Assembly: GCA_036169595.1 (NCBI GenBank)
Contig: CM069769.1
Location: forward strand, 2,340,001 to 2,404,000
DNA from: Dictyostelium firmibasis
Taxonomy: Eukaryota; Evosea; Eumycetozoa; Dictyosteliales; Dictyosteliaceae
Direction of reading: 5' to 3'
Length of the DNA stretch: 64,000 nucleotides
Shown here: piece after piece, positions 39,755 to 49,216 of the stretch
How positions within the stretch are numbered: position 1 is the first letter of the stretch
Layout: each line of letters starts with the position of its first letter
The notes under the pieces: generated by a model
The model's input: only the letters and a program-made list of their open reading frames with translations
Told to the model about the DNA's origin: nothing
The model's database searches: none
Translations under genes and position numbers: made by a program

Positions 39755-40000
39755 TCGTCTGGTACAGAACTGGACGCTCAGCCCTGCTGGTCAAAGCCAT
39801 AGACAGTGTAACCTGCCAGTTCCGAGTTCGAACCCCATACGACTCGTTAGCATAAAAAAACAGGTCTGGAAATATAGCTCTGCCCGTCGGTGATTATATA
39901 AATTGTATCAATTATATAGAACAGGCAACCTACCAGACACGATGTTCGATTCCCACTCGCCTCCTAACGGAAAACCGTCTCAAGGCGCAACCCTTGAATA

Positions 40001-40035
<35 letters not shown>

Positions 40036-40138
40036 ACCTACCAGACACGATGATCGATTCCCACTCGCCTCCTAACGGAAAACCGTCTCAAGGCGCAACC
40101 CTTGAATAGGTAAAAAAAAAAAAATCCTCGTCTGGTAC
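39751..40138 (+). mobile_element. tRNA-like SINE composite with 15-bp target-site duplication
   Basis: ATCCTCGTCTGGTAC occurs at 39751-39765 and again at 40124-40138; the insert between them (39766-40123) ends in poly-A. It holds two related tRNA-like monomers: the first closed by AACTGG (39768-39773) with CCAGTT (39816-39821) and followed by GAGTTCGAACC; the second closed by GTCTGG (39864-39869) with CCAGAC (39933-39938) and followed by ATGTTCGATTCCC. The tail reads GGAAAACCGTCTCAAGGCGC ... AATAGG then poly-A. A partial copy of the second monomer's 3' part and tail follows (40032-40123) with its own poly-A. Internal A- and B-box-like motifs, an A tail and a long duplication mean LINE-type (target-primed) mobilisation. 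Confidence 0.8.
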
Positions 40139-40264
40139 CATTACAAAAAGCGGCTTATAAGAACTAGACCAAGATACTGAATCAAAAAAAAAAAAAAATT
40201 CACTGAATTGAGGAAATCACATTAAATATTAATATCCTTTACATACTAATATTCTATTATTAAA

Positions 40265-40333
40265 TTTTTTTTTTTTAATAACCTCATCCAATTGGATGTG
40301 TTCGAATCTAGTTTTTATTTATTAATTATTTTC
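40265..40333 (-). repeat. SINE-like family 1, tail fragment
   Basis: Only the A-tail end: AATAACCTCATCCAATTGG, GTGTTCGAATCTAG and the AT-rich body. Confidence 0.6.
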
Positions 40334-40412
40334 AAAAAAAAAAAAAAATATAATTTGAAATAATACAATCCATTACGTTATCAAAAGAGATGAGGTTATT
40401 AAAAAAAAAAAA

Positions 40413-40573
40413 TCATCCAATTGGATGTGTTCGAATCTAGTTTTTATTTATTGATTATTTTAATTTAAATTTTATTTTTTCTGTGACCACGTTAATTCGT
40501 GGTGTGACCAAGACTTGAACCAAGGCCATGGAGGCTGTGTTATTCTGTGTGAAACCACTATGCTAAGCCCCCC
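40413..40573 (-). repeat. SINE-like family 1, inverted copy
   Basis: Runs from ATCCAATTGGATG (left) to the head GGGGGGCTTAGCATAGTGG (right, minus strand). A reversed scrap of the same tail (GATGAGGTTATT plus poly-A) abuts it at 40389-40412. Confidence 0.7.
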
Positions 40574-40592
40574 AATAAAATATGGTTATTTA

Positions 40593-40776
40593 TTTTTTTT
40601 AATAACCTCATCCAATTGGATGTGTTCGAATCTAGTTTTTTTTTTTATTTATTAATTATTTTAATTTAAAATTTTTTTTTTCTGTGACCACGTTAATTCG
40701 TGGTATGACCAAGACTTGAACCAAGGCCATGGAGGCTGTGTTATTCAGTGTGAAACCACTATGCTAAGCCCCCCCC
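40593..40776 (-). repeat. SINE-like family 1, full-length inverted copy next to the LTR element
   Basis: Same unit as at 18479-18658. To its right come ATATGGTTAATAGCAGTTCA and then the 5' LTR, showing that the retrotransposon landed between a SINE copy and a tRNA-Val(AAC) arranged as at 18.66-18.78 kb. Confidence 0.75.
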
Positions 40777-40826
40777 ATAAAATATGGTTTTTTTTAAAAT
40801 ATGGTTAATAGCAGTTCATTTCAAAG

Positions 40827-41294
40827 TGTGATAGAACTGGTAACATAATTTATATCAGTTAATTATGTATCAATATGTCGTTTATTATAATCCGTAATCT
40901 CAACGTCAGCTGTGTTCTAGAACATTCTTTTGGATCCTTCTTTACTCGTAATTATATTGAGTCACCGTTTAAGACTCAGTATAAAAAGAAAATAAATTTA
41001 TTTATTTTCGGCAGTCTTTCAGTTTACAATCAAATATAAAATAAATAAATAAAATATAAAAATAAATAAATATAATAAATAAATAAAATATAAAATAAAT
41101 AAATATAAAAATAAATAAATATAAAATAAATAAATATTAAAATTAAATATTAAACTAAAGTAATATTAAGTAATAATAAATAAATAATAAAAATAATTAT
41201 ATAAATATATTCGGACTCATAATTATAATTTGTAATAATAAGTTGACAATATTTAGCCACTTCGTTATAACCACGTTCAACCTCTATTATTACA
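40827..41294 (+). repeat. 5' LTR
   Basis: 468 bases, TGTGATAGAACTGG to CTCTATTATTACA. Includes a likely TATA-type promoter (AGTATAAAAAG near 40977) and a long AAATAAAT-rich part. Confidence 0.88.
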
Positions 41295-41341
41295 TTGGCG
41301 ACATCTACGGTCACCTGTAGTACATTAATTAAATAATTAAT

Positions 41342-41389
<48 letters not shown>

Positions 41390-41842
41390 ATATATATAAT
41401 AATAATAAAAATAAATTTAAATATAATAATTAGTCAATAGAGTAAAAATTATGGAAGGTCTCAATTTTATTATTTTTGATGGCAAAAGAGCCACAGAAAT
41501 AGAGACGATTTTTGAAGTAATCGAAGTCAAGGTAGAAAATATTATTAATTTTAACCACCACTACAACATTTCTTCTACCCCCTGCTGTGTGTTTTTCTGA
41601 AGTAATTTTTGAAAGTGTGGGTGGGGGTAGCTGCGCAAATTTTTTTTTTTTTTTAAATTATTTCAATTTTTTTTTTTCAAAATTTTATTTTTCATATCAT
41701 TCACCTCAAATAAACTACATTATAATATATATTTATTACCTATTTGATAATTTTATTTGTTTACTTTATTTGTTACTTTATAATATATATTTTGTGCCCG
41801 TTTTATTTATTTATTATTTTTTAGAGGTGTTAATTAAATTAG

Positions 41843-43403
41843 TCAATCTAATAAAATTGTATTATTTCGACGCAATCTGAAAAAATGCTCAACATTATTA
41901 CCTTCATTGTTGAATGGAAAGTCAGTAAGTTTTATAATTATTTTTTTATTATCACGTGGATCAATCTTTTCAAAACATACTCTATACCAATAAAAATTAT
42001 GTTTTTGTTTATGTTTAACCATTTGACCTCTATCACCACACAATGATTCAATTTTCACCAATAATTTCTCACCACTGATCAATGTATTAATTTTTTGTTT
42101 ATCCACCCATTCCACCTCTTCATCTTTAATATAGGGAATAATATTATTATTTAGAGTACATTGATACTCAACAAAATCCAATACTTGACTGTATGTATAT
42201 ATTTGGTTAGTTTCTATAATTAATAGACTATTTTATAAATAAATAGTTTATTATAATAACATATGTGGATAATATATATATAGCATAACACTTACTCGAA
42301 TTTCAACAAATATTCAATTTCATTATAGGTTGTGGATAATTTATAACCAACAACAACAGCAGGCCAAAACGAAAATTTAAATTCGTTATTGAATTGGCTA
42401 AGAGCTTTCACAGGCTGACCAACATGATATTTAACATTGATGTTATGGTTTTTCTTCCATGTCAACCTCGCAACCTTGTATAGAGATAAGGTGTTTGCCA
42501 AAACAACATCATCGACCATAGAAGATGATGAATCGACATGTGTCAATCTATTTGGGGACCGTTGAACATGGTCAGATGAGGTGGTAGTTTCTGGTCTTTT
42601 ATTTCTATTGTAAGTAGTAGTTGTTGTTGTAGTAGTAGTAGTAGTAGTAGTATTAGTTGTCAAAGTATTGATATTTGGATTTATATCTGGTATAGGTTGG
42701 TCATCATCATCATAATCAATAATATCAAAACAAATATTTTCATTTTGGTATTCATCATCAGCATCGGCATCGTACACATCTTGAAAACCTAAATCAAGTT
42801 CGTCACCTTCATCATATTGGTCAACAGCAGCAACTATATTTAAACTATATTCACCAATACCAGATCCAAACAAATCTCTGTAGTCAAACATATTATGATT
42901 CAGTTTGTCAGCAGAGTATGAAGTATTTCTTGATGATGGTGTTAGCATACTTTTGTACTCGCCAACGGTATGAGTTACCTTTGTTATATAATTAGATTTG
43001 GTAATTTGTTGTAAACAAGCATCTTCATTATCTCCACCAACTCTATATTTGGTTTTATTCGTACTCCGGGTATATATTATTTTATTTAAGAAGTGCTCTC
43101 CTTCTGTTGCAAAGTTTGCCAGTGCTTCGATACAAATACCCATTTTTCCATACTTTTCAATGAAATAGCCAGTATGACAAATAAGTATGTGTAAGTATGT
43201 AGAAATTACTTCTTTGGTGGTCCAGTTAATATCATAAATTTCCAAAGCTAAATTACCAAATACTGATGCATATTCCAACCATTTAGACTCAGAACATGCT
43301 GTCACACTAGACATCAAACTAATTAATGCATACATCATTTTCCACAATTTTGATACCTGGTTTTGTATTTATTATTTGTAAGTATTAATTTATAAAATAT
43401 GTA

Positions 43404-43488
<85 letters not shown>

Positions 43489-43599
43489 TATTATTTATTA
43501 TTTATTATTTATTATTTATTATTTATTATTTATTATTTATTATTTATTATTTATTATTTATTATTTATTATTTATTATTTATTATTTATTATTTATTTA

Positions 43600-43632
<33 letters not shown>

Positions 43633-45432
43633 GTTATTTATTATTTATTATTATTATTTATTATTTATTATTATTACTATTTATTATTTATTATTTTTAT
43701 TTTTATTTTTTTTTATTTATTACTATTTTTAATTAATTTATTTATTATGGTTCTCCATTATTAAATTTTTTTTACTTACTTTATGTTTATTAGGATTTAA
43801 AGAGTATTTATTTACAATTGCTACCAACTTTTCATACTTGAATAAAATCATAATTAACTCATTATATTTAATTCTAGAGTTTCTGAAATTTGTTGGGAGG
43901 TCAGCAAATGATCCATCAGATGGTTTAAATAGTTTAATTCCACACTCTTCTTTAAGAAAATGTTCCAACTCTCTTCTATACTTTGACTTTCTGGTGATGT
44001 GTGTTGGATCAGGTAGATTAACAATTTCTTCATCAACAATCAATTTAAAAAATTGTTTTATCACGGCCTGTACCATATGTAAAAAATCTGGTACAATTTG
44101 ATCCAATGGAATTGGTAGAATGGGTGACGATCTTTGCCCTTTACATCTTTTGGTAGTTGATGCAGATGCTCCAACAGGAGCATGTTTGTGCATATTATAG
44201 ATGTCTCTAAATGGTCTTTTATGGAATCGATTCATCTCATCTTTTGTAATCTCACACCAAGGGCATCGGTATGTACTCTGTCTTTTCCAAACAGTATACA
44301 ATCCCAGAATATTTATCAAACAAGCCAAATCCAATACTAAAACTAAATCAACATTGTACACTATTCTTTTGAATGTGTGTTTAAATCCATTGAAAACGTT
44401 TTGTAAATCATTATTTTTAACCATGTAGTTTAAGGTTTTAATCAATGGAGCCAACTCTTCTTTCAAAGTTAAAACATCTTCATCTCCTTGGTATATTAAA
44501 AATTGATAAGCGTCATATGGTGATTTACTTTTAGCTACCAATTTTTGTGAATGCACACCTTGCATTGTACCAATTACTTGTTTCACAGTCCCATTATTGG
44601 TCATTCCTGCGCCGTCTATGCCCATATGAATTAAAAAATTTTGTGGTGGATTTTCATTTTCAATCAACATGTTCAACAACTTTCTAATTGAAATGTATCT
44701 ACCCCTATTGGTTGAAATAGATGCTTCTATTAGCTCTTCTAATTCTATTACATTTTTGTATATGTAAGTTTAGTTAATATAAATACAAAAAAAAAGAAAA
44801 AACCAATTACTAATCAATATATTACCTTTTCTACATTCTTTTTTAATGTGATATAATGTGAAATCACTAGATAATTTCATGGTGTTTTGAAAATTTTTCC
44901 ATTTAGAATCAACAATACCATGTATGAGTTTCATACAAGCCACCGTCTTGATTGAAAGATGATCAGTACTAATTCTACTCAAATTATTTGAGATATCTCT
45001 GTTATTTGCATTTACAACCAAATTTGCCGCTTTGTTACATCCTGGACAACGCTCATGTTCCTCAATTTTCAAATCACCATGTGTGTGTCTCACCAATTTG
45101 ATATGTCTTTGCCAATTTGATATAGTCAGACTAGCATTACAATTCCAGTGAATACATTTTTTGATTTGTACCTCTGTTACTTCAGCCTCTTCTTCAACAT
45201 AATCCTCCTCTCGTCTTTGATTTTGAAATTCAATTTCCCTTTGAATTTGAAGTTCACCATCTCTTATAAATCCCATTATTATTTCTTCTTCACTTCTCTG
45301 AACTTGATTGTTTCTTATTTCAGATGGTACAATATATGGTTTTTTAAAATTAATTGGTTGGTTGAAATAGTAACACCCTCCGGTTTTTAGTATTGATAAG
45401 TTCATATTAAAATGACCAATAATCTGGTGCAT
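41843..45432 (-). CDS. transposase, RAG1/CMC-like DDE type
   Basis: Proposed complement of join 41843..42188, 42296..43356, 43780..44744, 44826..45432 (992 residues, uninterrupted). An N-terminal CIHWNCNASLTISNWQRHIK zinc-finger-like motif (about residue 95) probably binds DNA. Then, in order: IHMGIDGAGM (Asp246), a YQGDED...L-x-PLIKTL stretch, VDLVLVLDLACL (Asp335/341), RCPWCEITKDE (Cys363/366), VPDFLHM (His425), GIKLFKPSDGSFADL, LHILICH (His580, 585) and NFATEGEHF (Glu609/611). Asp, Asp, CxxC, His, then H...H...E is the plan of RAG1, Transib and the CMC transposases. A disordered acidic/Thr-rich part follows, then VGQPVKAL...FWPAVVVGYK, which looks like a Tudor/SH3-type barrel. Intron 2 carries the large ATT array (43408-43690). 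Looks whole. Confidence 0.75.
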
Positions 45433-46170
45433 TCGATTTTATTTGTTATATAACCCGGGAAAAAATTAATTTAAAAATAAAAATAAAAATAATTAAAATT
45501 TAAATTAAAAAAATATTTTTTTTATTTTTTTATTTTTTTAGATCTTGCGGAGTTTTGAAAAGCCTTATCAACACTCCAAAATAACCATGTCATAACAGAA
45601 CAACAGGCCCTTTCATTATGATAAGGTATCTTCTTGGGTTATATGAGTGTTTTAGATGTTTTTAATCAATAACTATGAAAAAAAAGTAATAATGTCATTT
45701 TAAATGGTGGTTTTTTTTTTTTTTTTTTTTTTTTTTATGAGTAAAAATTTTTTTTTTTTTTTTTTTATATGTAAATTTTTATTATGTATTAATAATTATT
45801 CAAAAAAAAATTAAATAATAAAATATAAAAAAAATAAATATAAATAGGAAATTGTAAATGGTAAATATTTTTTTTTTTTTTACAAAAATTTCACTCGCAT
45901 ATTCACAAACGGCTTCTTTCATTTGGCAACTGAGAACATATGTAAATTTTTTGATTTCCATCACTCCACTTCAAGATTTCATACATCCCACCTACCACAC
46001 TCTCAAATTTTTTTGAAATAAATTTTTGCTGCTCGTCGGGAATATTTTTTTTTATTTTTTATTTTTTTTTATTTTTTTTTTCATTTCATTTTTTTTGAAA
46101 CTATACAAATAATAACAATATATATAATAACTAGATTATATTTTACAGGTGCATTAGTTCATTTTAAAAT

Positions 46171-46292
46171 ACATTTATATTAATGTATATACAACTTGTA
46201 GATTGACCTATTTTAAAATTTTAAAATAAACAATATTGTATATAAATTTTAAAATAGGTCAATCTACAAGTTATATACATTAATATAAATGT
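46171..46292. repeat. long inverted repeat inside the transposon
   Basis: Arms of about 50 bases (ACATTTATATTAATGTATAT ... GACCTATTTTAAAATTT and its complement, one arm with two extra bases) around a loop of about 20. It lies upstream of the transposase gene, between it and the low-complexity stretch. Confidence 0.8.
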
Positions 46293-46436
46293 ATTTCTTT
46301 TTTTTAAAAAAATTCATACCTACTTAATTTTTAATATATATTCTATTTCTTCATATATAGATGACCATCTGTATCCATAATGGTTGCAGGCCAATATAAT
46401 CTTACTAAAATTTTTGGTAAACAGATGAAGACATTC

Positions 46437-47110
46437 TTAAAGTAGTACCAGTGTTAGATGAAGAAGAAGGTGTATTTCGTGGTGATGAAGAATAGGTAGT
46501 ATTAGTGGTATTGGATGATGAAGCAGGTGTATTAGATGATTGTGATGAAGAAGTAGGTGTATTAGATGATTGTTATGAAGAAGTAGGTGTATTAGATGAT
46601 TGTTATGAAGAAGCAGGTGTATTAGATTGTGGTGATGAAGAAGAGGTAGTAGCAGTAGCAGTAGCAGTAGCAGTAGCAGTAGCAGTAGCAGTAGCAGTAG
46701 CAGTAGCAGTAGCAGTAGCAGTAGCAGTAGCAGTAGCAGTAGCAGTAGCAGTAGCAGTAGCAGTAGCAGTAGCAGTGGTAGGGTAGTGGTGATATTGGAT
46801 GATCTTGATAAAGAGGCAGGTGTATTCAATGGTGGTGATGATGAAGAGGTAGTAGAAGTAGTATTGGTATTATTTAAAGAGAGTTTGTTATTGTGATGAA
46901 GAAGCAGGAGTATTGGATGATCATGATGAAGAAGCAGGAGTATTAGATGGTGGTGGATCAAGAGGTAGTAGCGGTGGTGAAGCAGGAGTAGTGATGATCT
47001 TGATGAAGAAGCAGGATTATTGGAAGGTGATGGATGAAGAGGTAGTAGTAGTAGAAGTGTATTGGTATTATTTAAATCAAATAGATTTCTGAATTCAATA
47101 TTTGACGATC
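46437..47110 (-). pseudogene. low-complexity Ser/Thr/Pro coding remnant with hexamer repeat
   Basis: On the minus strand one frame reads NTPASSSNTTNTTYSSSPR and similar, and another SLNNTNTTSTTSSSSPP, both typical disordered Dictyostelium sequence, but stops and frame changes interrupt them. 46648-46774 is a (GCAGTA)n array of about 21 units, unusually GC-rich for this genome. Imperfect 30-base units around GATGAAGAAGCAGGTGTATT flank it. Either a decayed third gene of the transposon or expanded simple repeats. I see no start or splice that makes a full protein. Confidence 0.45.
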
Positions 47111-47541
47111 CAAAAACGTATTAATGGGTGATGCATCATCATCATTATCATATGAATAATTGTGATCTTCACTAACCATTTACAAATTGATCATCAATTT
47201 TCTCAAAACCAATATCAAAATCAAAGTCAAAATAATAATAATCAAAACTAAAAACAATCCAGATGATAACCAGGATGTCTACGAAGACGAAGACGATGAA
47301 ACTATTTGATCAAATAGTTCCTCAACCCAATCTTCCATCTCTGTTTCATCGTCTTTATTGTATCAATATTTCAAATATAATACCATTTGTCAAAAAAAAT
47401 AAAAAAATAAAAAAATAAAAAAAAATAAAAAAAATAAAAAATAAAAAAAAATAAAAAAAAATAAAAAAAAATAAAAAAATTAATTTTAATTAAAATATGA
47501 GATTTTTATTTTTAAAAAACACAAATTTTAATTTTTTCGAT

Positions 47542-48066
47542 TTAAATTTTATATTTTTTAATTAAATTATGCCGTTTCGCGTGCAGATCGATTATTTTTG
47601 CTGAACAAACCAATGCACCAAAGACACCATAAAAATACTTTATTTCGGAGGGCACATGACAATTTGGTGTACATCTGTTATGGTGCAATTCCAAACGTTT
47701 TTCATGTTTATTCCTGTATCCAGTGTCTGAAAATCTGCTGTTGCAAGGGTCGTGTCTGCAAGTATACCAGTTTGGTATTTGGTTAGATATTGGATGTTGA
47801 TTTACAGGTACATTTACACCAACCACATTGGACAAACGTGGTGTAGCTGTGTATGAAATTTCAGGTTCAAACTCAACATTGCTTGGCTGAGTACTATTCA
47901 AACTTGGTTGAGAATTGGTTGGAACATCATCATCCTCATCAGCAGCAATCAATAAATTATTTAATCCACCACCACCACCACCACTACTACTACTACTATT
48001 TCCAACAGAGCAATAATAATTCAACAATATAATTAAAAAAATTAAATAATTTATTTTCATTTTCAT
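47542..48066 (-). CDS. small zinc-finger-like protein of the transposon
   Basis: 174 residues in one frame. The start, MKMKINYLIFLIILLNYYCS, looks like a signal peptide, which is odd for a DNA-binding protein; the true start may lie further in. Ser and Gly runs, an acidic patch (AADEDDD), then YTCRHDPCNSRFSDTGYRNK followed by HEKRLELHHNRC, a C-x4-C...H-x-H-type finger whose spacing resembles the finger at the N-terminus of the transposase. It sits at the opposite end of the element, on the same strand. CACTA elements often code such a second end-binding protein; that role is inference. Confidence 0.5.
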   Translation of the reverse strand: MKMKINYLIFLIILLNYYCSVGNSSSSSGGGGGGLNNLLIAADEDDDVPTNSQPSLNSTQPSNVEFEPEISYTATPRLSNVVGVNVPVNQHPISNQIPNWYTCRHDPCNSRFSDTGYRNKHEKRLELHHNRCTPNCHVPSEIKYFYGVFGALVCSAKIIDLHAKRHNLIKKYKI

Positions 48067-48443
48067 TAAAATAATAACAATAATATTACAAAAAAAAAAA
48101 AAATCACAAAAAAAAAAAAAAAAAAAAAAAAATAACCAACAAAAAAAAAAAAAAAAAATTAAAATTTTAAAAAAAAATATAAATAAAAATTAATTATTAA
48201 CCGATTCAGTTTGTGATAAATCTTTACACGGACTGAATCGGTTGAAAAATACACTTTTATTTGAATTTTTAGGAGACGGCAGGTTGCGAAGATTTCAGGT
48301 GGTATATGTCGAAATCTTCCCACAATTTTTATATGAGAAACTTTTTTTTTTTTTCAAAGTTAATTTTTACATATTAAATTTTTATGAGACCCCACTTAAC
48401 ACTTGTAAAAACCCACGGCAGGGGGAGAAGATAATTTGCAGTG

Positions 48444-49181
48444 ACTTGCAACTTAAAGTGGTATTCATCGATTATTTCAGAGATGAAGCTTTAAGAGATG
48501 CATTGGATTTGTGCCGTCACCAGCAATTGACGTATCCAATCGCGAAAACAAATTTAATTGGCCGTTATTCGAAAATTAAAGATAATCCGTTGATGGAATT
48601 GCAGAATATCAAAGATACGAAATTTAAAACTTTCAGTAAATATATTCATGGATTAGGTAGGTTGTACCATAGTATCATTCCAGTTGTTGATTTATCTTTG
48701 ATGTTTACATATTTAACAAATGGAATTTCAGATCCACATGTGAAGAATCAAATTTTGAACAAAAATTCAAAAGAGTCAATTGAAGAAATGATCAGGGACG
48801 CGATAGAAATTGGAGCTAACTACTATAAAACATATAAAGTTCCATTCTTTGCAAGTACTAGCTTCTTTGAAGTAAATCAGAATATTCCACTTCAATTGCC
48901 TCCACCAATAAATCAAGAAATTAATAATATCCAAAATTACTATAATGAAGATGAGAATTACAATAATTTTCAAAATTATTATGGGGATAATGATAATTAT
49001 CAAGAGATGATAGCAATTAATAAAGAAAAAAAAATTAATAATAGTCCAAATTTTAAAAATAATACAAATTTTAATAATAATAGATATAATAGATATAATA
49101 ATTTTAATAATAGAAATAATAATAATTTTAATAATAATAATAATTTTAATAATAATAATAATTTTAATAATAATAATAATT

Positions 49182-49216
<35 letters not shown>

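Larger units (their letters stand above)
41559..48443 (-). mobile_element. DNA transposon with CACTA-like ends, nested in the retrotransposon
   Basis: 6.9 kb. Left end CACTACAACATTTCTTCT then ACCCCCTGCTGTGTGTTTTT; right end, read inward on the minus strand, CACTGCAAATTATCTTCT then CCCCCTGCCGTGGGTTTTT: imperfect inverted repeats of about 38 bases. The flanks show AC on both sides, a possible 2-bp duplication; no longer one is evident. It carries a four-exon transposase gene (41843-45432), a small zinc-finger gene (47542-48066), a low-complexity stretch between them, a long hairpin (46171-46292) and further short inverted repeats near the right end (CCGATTCAGT/ACTGAATCGG at about 48200-48241). 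The family name is uncertain: CACTA-Mirage-Chapaev or a relative, perhaps one of the DDT/thug elements known in D. discoideum. Confidence 0.75.

Noticed and set aside
43399-43764. Poly-Ile/Tyr open frame
   Set aside because: It is the ATT/ATTT array in intron 2 of the transposase gene.
41559-48443. Polinton/Maverick-type element
   Set aside because: No DNA polymerase B, ATPase, protease or capsid-like frame, and the ends are short inverted repeats of CACTA type.
48242-48443. Extra N-terminus on the retrotransposon polyprotein
   Set aside because: This open stretch is transposon end sequence that happens to have no stop; it is not part of Gag.
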